The notes under the pieces: model-generated
What the model was told of the DNA's origin: nothing
Database searches by the model: none
What the model saw: only the letters and a program-made list of their open reading frames with translations
Translations under genes and position numbers: made by a program
In this document: positions 34,154 through 41,291 of the stretch, piece after piece
How positions within the stretch are numbered: position 1 is the first letter of the stretch
Layout: the number at the start of each line of letters is the position of its first letter
Assembly (NCBI GenBank): GCA_963727545.1
Contig: CAVSGS010000020.1
Span: forward strand, 124,001-188,000
From: Flexifilum sp963727545
GTDB lineage: Bacteria > Chloroflexota > Anaerolineae > Aggregatilineales > Phototrophicaceae
Direction: 5' to 3'
Length of the DNA: 64,000 bases

Positions 34154-34186
34154 CTCAGCACTCGGTACTCAGCACTCGGTACTCGT
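34154..34186. repeat. heptamer run at the 3' end of a methyltransferase gene
   Basis: CTCAGCACTCGGTACTCAGC then ACTCGGTACTCG. The last residues of the methyltransferase (YRVLSTEC) are translated from this run. Confidence 0.8.
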
Positions 34187-34910
34187 CTTTTTCCATCACG
34201 AGGAAATGCGACAGCCCGTAAGTATCCAGCGGCGTGCCCTCGACGCCTTGCAGCACCGCGCGGAGCACGCGCCCTGCTCCGCCGAAGCGCGCGATCAGGT
34301 TGTCGTATGCCCCGTAGATCCGCGTATGCTTGACCACCCGCACCGGCAGATCGTCGAACAGGCGCAGCAGTCCGCGTTTGGTGTAGGCGCGCACGTGCGG
34401 CGCAAGCTGATTCCGCCAGCGATCCGGCAGGTAGTTGATCAGCGGCGTGTTGCCGAAGTGATATTCACCGTGCCAGTAATGTCCGTGCGTCTCGAAGAAA
34501 TACCAGCGATTCGGCACGAAGATCACCAGCCGACCACCCGGCTTGAGCACCCGCACCAATTCGCGCGCCGCCGCTTGATCGTCGGCGACGTGTTCCAGCG
34601 TCTCGTGCGAGAGGATCGCGTCGAAGTAGTCCGTCGGATAGGGTAGATACTCGTTGGCGGCGACGACCGCGTGCGGCGTCGTCACCTGCGCCTCCAGCGC
34701 GCGCTCGTACTCGTACTCGATGCCTTCGACGTGCGGCGTGTAGCGCTCGATAAACTTGGACGTGTACATCCCCACCCCGCAGCCCGCATCGAGCACGTAG
34801 GCGTCGTCCAGCTTCGCCCACGCCGCGATCATTTGCAGGCGGCGTTCTTGTCCCGCGCGCCAGACGTAGCTCGGTTCACCGCGCAGCGCGGCAAGGTCGG
34901 AATGGGTCAT
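34155..34910 (-). CDS. class I SAM-dependent methyltransferase
   Basis: A 251-residue enzyme. SAM motif VLDAGCGVGMYTSKFIER near residue 40 is followed by EGIEYEYERALEAQ, DYFDAILSHETLEHVADDQ and LVRVLKPGGRLVIFVPN. The C-terminal half has a WYFFETHGHYWHGEYHFGN region, seen in enzymes linked to glycan or lipid synthesis. The last eight or so residues (YRVLSTEC) come from the heptamer repeat, suggesting that insertion of the repeat replaced the original stop. Start ATG 34910. Substrate unknown. Confidence 0.88.
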   Translation of the reverse strand: MTHSDLAALRGEPSYVWRAGQERRLQMIAAWAKLDDAYVLDAGCGVGMYTSKFIERYTPHVEGIEYEYERALEAQVTTPHAVVAANEYLPYPTDYFDAILSHETLEHVADDQAAARELVRVLKPGGRLVIFVPNRWYFFETHGHYWHGEYHFGNTPLINYLPDRWRNQLAPHVRAYTKRGLLRLFDDLPVRVVKHTRIYGAYDNLIARFGGAGRVLRAVLQGVEGTPLDTYGLSHFLVMEKDEYRVLSTEC

Positions 34911-34943
34911 GCGTTAAGCTCCACTAGGCGAAAGTGAGTAAAT

Positions 34944-35114
34944 CGTACCGAATACCGAGTGCTGAGTACTGAGTCAAGGACATAAGCAGCGGTACTTGGC
35001 GTGCGCGTTCGCTGTAGGGGCGCAGCGTACTGCACCCTGAACGACGCACCTTAATCTCAATTCGAATCTGTAGGGGATTTTAACTCAGTACTCGGTACTC
35101 AGCACTCAGTACTG
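34944..35114. repeat. paired inverted heptamer runs enclosing a GTAGGGGC element
   Basis: TACCGAATACCGAGTGCTGA at 34946 faces AACTCAGTACTCGGTACTCA at 35081. Between them is a degenerate GTAGGGGC palindrome (35014-35038). It fills the 200-bp gap between the methyltransferase and the histidine kinase. I see no gene there. Confidence 0.7.
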
Positions 35115-35118
35115 CTTC

Positions 35119-36936
35119 TCAGAGATACGGATCGCGGATGTGAGCGCCCTCGACGCGCGCGGCAGCCGCCAGCGCCAGTTTGGTTCTGGGACGGTTGAAG
35201 CCGTTCGCCGACTTGACCGCTTCCGAGGCTTGCAGCGGCAGCACCAGCGTGATCGTTGTGCCTTTGCCGATCACGCTGTCCATGCTCAGCGAGCCGTCGA
35301 GCAGTTCGGCGCGCTCGCGCATGTTGACCATGCCCAAGCTGGCGTTCGCCCGCAACTCGTAGCCTGCCTGTATCTTGGCGATGTCGAAGCCGACCCCGTT
35401 GTCGGCGATCTGCACGATTGCCATGTCGTTCTGCTGCATCGCCGAAATGCTGATCAGTTTGGCTTGGGCGTGCTTGCGGGCGTTGTTGACCGCCTCCTCG
35501 ACGATGTAGAAGATCACACCCTGCTGCTGATAATCGAGCCGGTCCTCGACACCGCGCTCGACGCGCACCGCCACCGCCTGCCCGTACAGGTCGTACATTT
35601 TATCGGCGAGTTGGTTGAGCGCCGCCGACATCCCCTGTGATTCGAGCACCAGCGGGCGCAGTGTGAACAGCATATGCCGAATTTCCGAGGTGGTACGCCG
35701 CGCCAGTTCCTCGACCTTCTTGATCTCGTCCGGCACCTGCTGCGGCGATTTTTGAAACAGCTTCAAGATGTAGCTCATCCGCATGGTGATCGCGGCGACG
35801 CTCTGGGTCGGACCGTCGTGCAGGTCGCGCGCCAATTTCTTGCGCGCCTCCTCGTCGATGTCGACGATCCGCTCTTTCTCCTGAATCAAGTTGCTGTAGA
35901 GCACCGCATTTTGGAGCGCCAGTGTCGCCTGCACGCCGAGCGCCGTCAGCAGTTCGCCGTGATCTTGGGTGAAGGCGTTGGGCGTATCGCTGCCGAACAG
36001 CAGCACGCCAAAGTTGTCGAAGCCCGCCCGCAGCGGAATGCACAGAAACGATTTGCAGCCCTGAAAGGCGATGTAGTTGAGCAGCTCGCCATCGCGGTCG
36101 GCGTCGGTGCCGAAGACCGGCACCGCCTCGTGCAGCGCTCGCCCGACGATCCCTTCAGTGCCGGAGAGCGTCCGCGCCTCGTCCGCGCGGGTGAAACGCC
36201 GCGACGAAACGACGTGCAGCCGGTTGTCGTCGACATGGAACAGGAACACTCCGGCGAACAGTTTCGCCTGCTCGCGCTCCGGCAGCCGTAAGCCAAGCCG
36301 CCCTGCTTCGAGCATCGCATCCAGCACTTTTTGGTAATTGAGCGTCGCGCTCATGGTGAAGGTCAGTTCGGCGATGGCGCGGGTGCGCTGGCGGCTGTCC
36401 TCGATGTAGGTCGCCCGCGCGCCGTCGAGCGACTCGACCTGCTGTCGCAGCCGCCCCATTTCCGTGTCAGCCGCCACGCTGACGAGGATCGTCGCCAAGC
36501 CAATCGGGACGAGCGCCAGCAGCGCCGACATATTCAGCGGGCTATCGGGCAGCGCGACCGGCAGCGTCAGCACCACGCCAATGCCGATCACTTGGGCGAT
36601 GTTCCAGCGAACGTGCTGGCGCAGCAGACTAGCGAACATCAGCGCGCCGCCGCCACCCACGATCACGAACGCGCTGCCGCCGCTGAGCCACGTCAGCACC
36701 CCCGCCAGCAGCAGATCGACCACAAAGATCGCAATCGGTGCGGCACGCGAGCGCAGAAACGGAAACAGCAGCACAGTGGCGACCGCGCTGACGACGAACG
36801 CCATCACGAGGCTGTTGGTATTAAACGTATCAACTTGATTACGAAACAGGAATAAGAGACCGTAGAGCAGCAGCAGCAGCGCCCAGCGCGAGCCATATAG
36901 GATGCGATCTCGGTGCGCGATACCACCGCTGTCCAT
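35119..36936 (-). CDS. GAF-domain sensor histidine kinase (NarL-partner type)
   Basis: About 605 residues from ATG 36936, which follows GGAGGATTT. The N-terminal part has about six transmembrane helices (YGSRWALLLLLYGLLFLF on). A GAF domain covers about 200-370 (LRLPEREQAKLFAGVFLFHV, IVGRALHEAVPVFGTD, GCKSFLCIPLRAGFDNFGVL). The HisKA_3 phosphoacceptor is LARDLHDGPTQSVAAITMRM. The HATPase has EEAVNNARKHAQ, IADNGVGFD and LGMVNMRERAELLDG. It should phosphorylate a LuxR/NarL-type regulator, absent from this window. The signal is unknown. Confidence 0.92.
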   Translation of the reverse strand: MDSGGIAHRDRILYGSRWALLLLLYGLLFLFRNQVDTFNTNSLVMAFVVSAVATVLLFPFLRSRAAPIAIFVVDLLLAGVLTWLSGGSAFVIVGGGGALMFASLLRQHVRWNIAQVIGIGVVLTLPVALPDSPLNMSALLALVPIGLATILVSVAADTEMGRLRQQVESLDGARATYIEDSRQRTRAIAELTFTMSATLNYQKVLDAMLEAGRLGLRLPEREQAKLFAGVFLFHVDDNRLHVVSSRRFTRADEARTLSGTEGIVGRALHEAVPVFGTDADRDGELLNYIAFQGCKSFLCIPLRAGFDNFGVLLFGSDTPNAFTQDHGELLTALGVQATLALQNAVLYSNLIQEKERIVDIDEEARKKLARDLHDGPTQSVAAITMRMSYILKLFQKSPQQVPDEIKKVEELARRTTSEIRHMLFTLRPLVLESQGMSAALNQLADKMYDLYGQAVAVRVERGVEDRLDYQQQGVIFYIVEEAVNNARKHAQAKLISISAMQQNDMAIVQIADNGVGFDIAKIQAGYELRANASLGMVNMRERAELLDGSLSMDSVIGKGTTITLVLPLQASEAVKSANGFNRPRTKLALAAAARVEGAHIRDPYL

Positions 36937-37060
36937 AAATCCTCCGCCAAGCGCGTGCATCCCCCGACGGACAAGCGGAAAGGCGAATCAACGCAGTAGC
37001 GCGCCGATGAGCCAAAGCGTCGTAGCGACGAAGCACGCAGCGATCCCCACTAACATGATT

Positions 37061-37089
37061 ATTATAGGGTGCTGTCGAACACCGTTCAA
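37061..37089 (-). promoter_or_regulatory. promoter of the histidine kinase gene
   Basis: On the minus strand TTGAAC (37084-37089), 17 nt, TATAAT (37061-37066). Good match. It lies 125 nt ahead of the start. Confidence 0.75.
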
Positions 37090-37110
37090 TAACAAAACGG
37101 ATGCTGCTCC

Positions 37111-37710
37111 TCAGTCAAATGTCACTAGCCCCGCCAAATGCTCGACCGTCCGGTCGCCGATGCCGCTGACTCCGGTCAGCGATTCGAGCGTCGTGAAGGG
37201 TCCGTTCGCCGCGCGGTAGTCGATGATCCGCTGCGCCAGCGCCGGACCGATCCCCGGCAGCGTCTCCAACTCCGCCAGCGTCGCCGTGTTGACGTGGACG
37301 ATCGCGCTGCTGCCAGCGGTTGTCGAATCGCCCGCGCCGGGAGCCGCCACCGGCGCGCTCTCACCGACGGCGTAGACCTGCACCTGATCGCCGTCATGGA
37401 GCGCCGCCGCGAGATTAATCCGCTGGAGATCGGCATCAGGCGCCGCGCCACCCGCCGCCGCAATCGCATCAGCGACCCGACTGCCGGCGGGCAAGCTGAC
37501 CAGCGCTTCCGGCTGATTGACCGCCCCGGTCACGTAGACTTGGAGCGGCGCAGGTGATGCGGTTGGGCTGGGCAGCGGGGTCGGTGCAGGCGGATTGATC
37601 GTGATCTGGACGGGCGCGGGACGGGTCGCCAGCAGCAGCGCCCCGCCGCCGACAATCGCAGCGGCGATCACCAGCAGCGCGGCAAGGGTGGCGAAACGCT
37701 GCCCGCCCAT
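37111..37710 (-). CDS. ComEA-like DNA-binding protein
   Basis: A 199-residue exported protein. Residues 9-27 form an N-terminal membrane anchor (ALLVIAAAIVGGGALLLA). A Pro-rich linker follows. An SLBB domain covers about 55-110 (LQVYVTGAVNQPEALVSLPA), and a C-terminal helix-hairpin-helix pair covers about 135-199 (VHVNTATLAELETLPGIGPALAQRIIDYR, and LESLTGVSGIGDRTVEHL). This is the ComEA architecture, the receptor that pulls in DNA during natural transformation. comEC is not in the window. It lies 3 nt after the MscS gene. Confidence 0.9.
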   Translation of the reverse strand: MGGQRFATLAALLVIAAAIVGGGALLLATRPAPVQITINPPAPTPLPSPTASPAPLQVYVTGAVNQPEALVSLPAGSRVADAIAAAGGAAPDADLQRINLAAALHDGDQVQVYAVGESAPVAAPGAGDSTTAGSSAIVHVNTATLAELETLPGIGPALAQRIIDYRAANGPFTTLESLTGVSGIGDRTVEHLAGLVTFD

Positions 37711-37713
37711 CGA

Positions 37714-38331
37714 TTAACTTTCCTGTGACGGCGGAATCGGCTGGTCGACGATCACGACGTTCGAGAAGACGTTCTGATTGGGGATCAACACGATCTTGCC
37801 CGCCGCGCGCAGGATGGTATAGCGCAGGTTGACATCGATCACGACGCCCTCGCTGCCGCTGACGCTGACCGTATCGCCGATGCGAAACGGATGATAGGTC
37901 AGGATCAGCACGCCGGAGACGACGTTGCTGACGATGTCCTTGAGTGCCAAGCCGAGCGCGAAGCTGGTCAGCCCCAGTCCGGCGACCAACGCCGACACGT
38001 CGATGCCGACCGTCCCCAACGCCGTGATCGCACCGACGATGATAACGACGATGTGGGTGCCGTCCGCCAGCAAATCGCGGACGGTTAAATCGAGGTTCAT
38101 CCGCTTGCCGACGCTTCTGATCAGCCGCGCAGCCAGCCGCGCCGCGAACCAGAACAGCACGAAGATCAGGATCGCCACTAAAATCGTCGGCAAGAACAAG
38201 ACGAACCGATCCCCCAGCTGAGCAAGCAGCGTGGCAGCTTGCTGTTGGCTTCCGATCAAGCTGCCAGCGTTGGGGGTCGCGCTAGGTACGCTGGTCAGAG
38301 TGGGCACCGGCGTAGCCGTCGTCTCGATCAT
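37714..38331 (-). CDS. small-conductance mechanosensitive channel (MscS family)
   Basis: A 205-residue short MscS homologue. After a Thr/Pro-rich N-terminus there are three helices: LFLPTILVAILIFVLFWFAA, HIVVIIVGAITALGTVGI, and the pore helix region ALVAGLGLTSFALGLALKDIVSNVVSG with the Gly/Ala pattern. The beta domain follows (FRIGDTVSVSGSEGVVIDVN) with PNQNVFSNVVI at the end. It lacks most of the C-terminal cage domain. It protects against osmotic downshock. It lies immediately ahead of the ComEA-like gene. Confidence 0.92.
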   Translation of the reverse strand: MIETTATPVPTLTSVPSATPNAGSLIGSQQQAATLLAQLGDRFVLFLPTILVAILIFVLFWFAARLAARLIRSVGKRMNLDLTVRDLLADGTHIVVIIVGAITALGTVGIDVSALVAGLGLTSFALGLALKDIVSNVVSGVLILTYHPFRIGDTVSVSGSEGVVIDVNLRYTILRAAGKIVLIPNQNVFSNVVIVDQPIPPSQES

Positions 38332-38352
38332 CAGCCGCCTCGACCAATCGCG

Positions 38353-39189
38353 TTAGTAGCGCCGCACAATCGAGCGATACACGGTCGGTTGGCGGTTCTG
38401 GATCAGTTGGTATTCTTCGCGGTTGCGCCGCACTTCGTCGAGGTCGATCCGCGCGACGGTGAAGCCTTCCAGCGGCGCGCCGGTTTCCTCGTCGGTCTCG
38501 CCCGCCAGCGAGGCGTGAATCTCGCCGCGCGGTCCGACGATCATGCTCTCGCCGCCGAAGGTCAGCGTCACGTCCTCGCCGGTGCGGTTCGCGCCGACCA
38601 TGAAGACCGAGTTTTCATAGGCGCGCGCCCGCATGTAAGTCTTCCACTCGTCGATGGCGGCAGCTTCCCAGTTCGCCAGCACGCAGACGATCTCCGCGCC
38701 GTCGAGCGCGAGGCTGCGCGCCACTTCCGGGAATGCCAAGTCGTAGCCGATCATCAAGCCGAGCGTGCCGATCTCGGTCTCGATCACCGGCATCTTGAAG
38801 CCCTCGCGGAACGCCATCCGCTCCTCGCCGCGCAGGTGGACTTTGTTGTAGACCTCGACCAGATCGCCTTCCGGTCCAATCAAGATCGCCGAGTTGTACA
38901 ACACCGACTCGACCCGCTCTTTGGTGACCATCCCGAAGGCGACGTAAACGCCGTACTCGTTGGCGCGCTGGGCGATCAAGTTGACCGTCGGTCCCGGCAC
39001 GCGCTGCGCCAGTTCGGTGAAGCGCAAGCCGAGTTCGTAACCGCTCGTCACCAACTCCGGGAAGACAATCAAGTCGACTTTCTGCTGCGACGCAATCTTG
39101 GCGATCATCTCCGAAATCTTGACCAGATTATCCTCAGCTTCGCCGAGCCGGGGCTTCATTTGCACGACCGCAACCGTGATTTCTCGCAT
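38353..39189 (-). CDS. carbon-nitrogen hydrolase (nitrilase superfamily)
   Basis: A 278-residue amidase-like enzyme. The catalytic triad is visible as Glu in LIVFPELVTSGY, Lys in VYNKVHLRGEERMAF. The nucleophile position is atypical: the region GLMIGYDLAFPEVARSLALDGA has Tyr-Asp where most members have Cys-Asp/Glu (for example GLMICYDxxFPE). Loss of the cysteine would make it inactive as an amidohydrolase. Everything else, including DGAEIVCVLANWEA and VGANRTGED, fits the family. It heads a minus-strand group with the MscS and ComEA genes. Confidence 0.88.
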   Translation of the reverse strand: MREITVAVVQMKPRLGEAEDNLVKISEMIAKIASQQKVDLIVFPELVTSGYELGLRFTELAQRVPGPTVNLIAQRANEYGVYVAFGMVTKERVESVLYNSAILIGPEGDLVEVYNKVHLRGEERMAFREGFKMPVIETEIGTLGLMIGYDLAFPEVARSLALDGAEIVCVLANWEAAAIDEWKTYMRARAYENSVFMVGANRTGEDVTLTFGGESMIVGPRGEIHASLAGETDEETGAPLEGFTVARIDLDEVRRNREEYQLIQNRQPTVYRSIVRRY

Positions 39190-39219
39190 GAATCATCCTT
39201 TGTCATGTCGATCGTTGGT

Positions 39220-39247
39220 GTAGGGGCGCACAGCCGTGCGCCCCTAC
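39220..39247. repeat. GTAGGGGC palindrome, core GCACAGCCGTGC
   Basis: 28 bp, the inverse of the copy at 29737, between RluD-like and nitrilase genes on the same strand. Confidence 0.88.
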
Positions 39248-39304
39248 CGACGGCACAAATTAACCGATCGGATTACCTACTCATTGTAGCGAATCTCTGA
39301 AAAA

Positions 39305-40225
39305 TCATCGACCTTTACGCAGGGTATTCAATACTGCTTCCAGCGCTTCCGGCAGCGGCGACTCAAAACACAAGCGCTCGCCGGTGCGCGGCTGATCGAA
39401 GCACAGCCGACCCGCGTGCAAGAACTGACGCCGCAGCAGGAGTTGCTTGTTATAGCCGTAGAGCTTGTCGCCGACGATCGGGCAGTTGATGAACGCCATA
39501 TGGACGCGAATCTGATGCGTCCGCCCGGTCAGCAGCTTGACCTGCACCAGCGCGCGCCCATCCTCGAAGCGCTCCACCACCGTATATTCGCTGATGGCGG
39601 GACGTCCATCACGCTGCGCCGACATCTTGCGGCGATTGTTCGGGTCACGCCCGATCGGGACTTCGATCCGTCCGGTCGGCGTCTTGGGGGTGCGCTCCAG
39701 CAGCGCGGTATAGACCTTCTCGACCGTCCGCTGCTGAAACTGTCCCATTAGGCGATGCAGCGCAGACGCGCGCTTGGCGATCAGGATCAAGCCGCTGGTG
39801 TCCTTGTCGAGCCGGTGGACGATCCCGCGTCGCTTGGGGGCGTAGTTCATCTCGGCGATCTGCGGATAGCGCGCCAGAATCGCGTTGACCAGCGTCCCCG
39901 TCTCGTTGCCCGTGCCGGGATGCACCACCAACCCGGCGGGCTTGTCGATCACGGCGAGGTCGTTGTCTTCGTAGACGATCTTGAGCGGGATCGACTCCGG
40001 CTCGACGCTGTGATCTTCCGGCGTCGGCGGCACGGTCACGACGATCCGCTCGCCGCCTTTGAGCTTCGCGCTTGCCTTGACTGCTGCGCCGTCGACCGTC
40101 ACCTGCCCATCGCGGATCAGCGCCTGCACCTGCGTGCGCGTCAGTTGATCGCCGACGCGGGCGACGACAACCTTGTCCAGCCGCTCGCCGCCGCTCGCTG
40201 CCGTAAACGCGATGTGTTTGTCCAT
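39305..40225 (-). CDS. RluD/RluA-family pseudouridine synthase
   Basis: A 306-residue enzyme that makes pseudouridine in RNA. An S4 RNA-binding domain is at residues 14-75 (GERLDKVVVARVGDQLTRTQ). The catalytic motif HRLDKDTSGLILIAK contains the active Asp. Further motifs are VEKVYTALLERTP, GRTHQIRVHMAFINCPIVGD and LHAGRLCFDQP. Length fits RluD, which modifies helix 69 of 23S rRNA. Start ATG 40225. It is divergent from rsfS, consistent with a ribosome-related pair. Confidence 0.93.
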   Translation of the reverse strand: MDKHIAFTAASGGERLDKVVVARVGDQLTRTQVQALIRDGQVTVDGAAVKASAKLKGGERIVVTVPPTPEDHSVEPESIPLKIVYEDNDLAVIDKPAGLVVHPGTGNETGTLVNAILARYPQIAEMNYAPKRRGIVHRLDKDTSGLILIAKRASALHRLMGQFQQRTVEKVYTALLERTPKTPTGRIEVPIGRDPNNRRKMSAQRDGRPAISEYTVVERFEDGRALVQVKLLTGRTHQIRVHMAFINCPIVGDKLYGYNKQLLLRRQFLHAGRLCFDQPRTGERLCFESPLPEALEAVLNTLRKGR

Positions 40226-40257
40226 CCGATCTCCGTTAGAGTCGTATTTGAACGAAA

Positions 40258-40285
40258 TTGACCATCATACAGACTGTGCTAGAAT
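40258..40285 (+). promoter_or_regulatory. promoter of rsfS
   Basis: TTGACC (40258-40263), 16 nt, TAGAAT (40280-40285), 40 nt before the start. Confidence 0.7.
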
Positions 40286-40325
40286 GAAGCGAAACGCTAC
40301 AGTGTGACCAATCAGGAGGAATTTT

Positions 40326-40673
40326 CTGGACTCTTTAGATTTAGCCCATGATATTGTCGATGCTGTCGAGGACAAAAAAGCCGAAAATATCGTCTTGCTC
40401 GACCTCCGTCCCGACGCGATCATCGCCGATTTTTTCGTCATCTGCACCGGCAACAGCGACCGCCAGATCAAAGCCATCGCCGACGGCGTGCGCGAGAAGA
40501 TCAAAGAGCAGCACAGCCGCCTGCCCGTTGGGGTCGAAGGCAAGAACGACAGCGGTTGGATGCTGATGGACTACGGCGACGTGCTCGTCCACGTCTTTGG
40601 CGCTGAGGAACGCGCCTTCTACGACCTTGAGGGTTTCTGGAAACAAGCGAACGTGCTGGTCAACATCCAGTAA
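40326..40673 (+). CDS. rsfS: ribosome silencing factor RsfS, apparent CTG start
   Basis: RsfS binds uL14 and blocks subunit joining when nutrients are low. The 115-residue sequence has the family features DAVEDKKAENIVLLDLRPDA, ADFFVICTGNSDRQIKAIAD, GWMLMDYGDVLVHVFGAEER and YDLEGFW. The start is unusual: an ideal AGGAGG (40314-40319) lies 6 nt before CTG 40326. In frame between the upstream stop (40305) and this point there is no ATG, GTG or TTG. The first TTG (40395) would remove 23 conserved residues. CTG is therefore the probable start unless a base is wrong. Confidence 0.92.
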   Translation: MDSLDLAHDIVDAVEDKKAENIVLLDLRPDAIIADFFVICTGNSDRQIKAIADGVREKIKEQHSRLPVGVEGKNDSGWMLMDYGDVLVHVFGAEERAFYDLEGFWKQANVLVNIQ

Positions 40674-40696
40674 GCCGCAGTAGTCGAAATTTCCAC

Positions 40697-40725
40697 GTAG
40701 GGGCGGGTTTGAAACCCGCCCCTAC
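40697..40725. repeat. GTAGGGGC palindrome, core GGGTTTGAAACCC
   Basis: 29 bp with arms GTAGGGGC and GCCCCTAC, in the convergent gap between rsfS and ndk. Confidence 0.9.
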
Positions 40726-40740
40726 CCGTTTGCCATCAGA

Positions 40741-41191
40741 TTATTCGTAAATCCACGTATCGGTCACGCGCGCCCAACTGATCAGTTCAGCATCGGTGAA
40801 GAAGTTGCCGACTTCAATCGCGCCGTTCTCGGGGCTGTCCGAGCCGTGCACCAGATTACGCCCAATCTCCAAGGCAAAGTCGGCGCGGATCGTCCCGGCG
40901 GCGGCTTTGGTCGGGTTGGTCGCGCCAATCGTGCCGCGCGCGGCTTCGACCGCATTATTGCCTTCCAGCGCGATCACCACGACCGGCGACGAGGTGATGT
41001 AATCGACCAGTCCGGCGTAAAACGGCTTGCCTTCGTGAACAGCGTAGTGCTTCTGCGCCAGTTCGCGCGAGACCGACATGAACTTCATGCCGACGATCTT
41101 CAACCCGCGCCGCTCGAAACGATTCAGAATTTCGCCCGCCAGCCCGCGCTGGACTCGCGTCCGGCTTGATAATGATCAATGTGCGTTCCAC
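40741..41191 (-). CDS. ndk: nucleoside diphosphate kinase, frameshifted
   Basis: Ndk moves the gamma phosphate between nucleoside triphosphates and diphosphates. Start is GTG 41191 (ERTLIIIKPDA) after CAGGAG. The frame breaks near 41160, and one extra A in GCGAGTCCAG explains it. The next frame gives QRGLAGEILNRFERRGLKIV, then YAVHEGKPFYAGLVDYITSS, AARGTIGATNPTKAAAGTIR and the catalytic His in NLVHGSDSPENG. Joined length is about 149 residues, normal. A truly broken ndk would be unusual. Confidence 0.92.
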
Positions 41192-41228
41192 AACCAACTC
41201 CTGAAGTAGCAACGTCCGCAGGTCACAC

Positions 41229-41257
41229 GTAGGGGCGGAACTGAGTTCCGCCCCTAC
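41229..41257. repeat. GTAGGGGC palindrome, core GGAACTGAGTTCC
   Basis: 29 bp with perfect arms, upstream of ndk and downstream of the acidic protein gene start region's terminus. Confidence 0.9.
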
Positions 41258-41291
41258 ACGATCGCCAACGTTTATAAACCAATGTCGGGGA

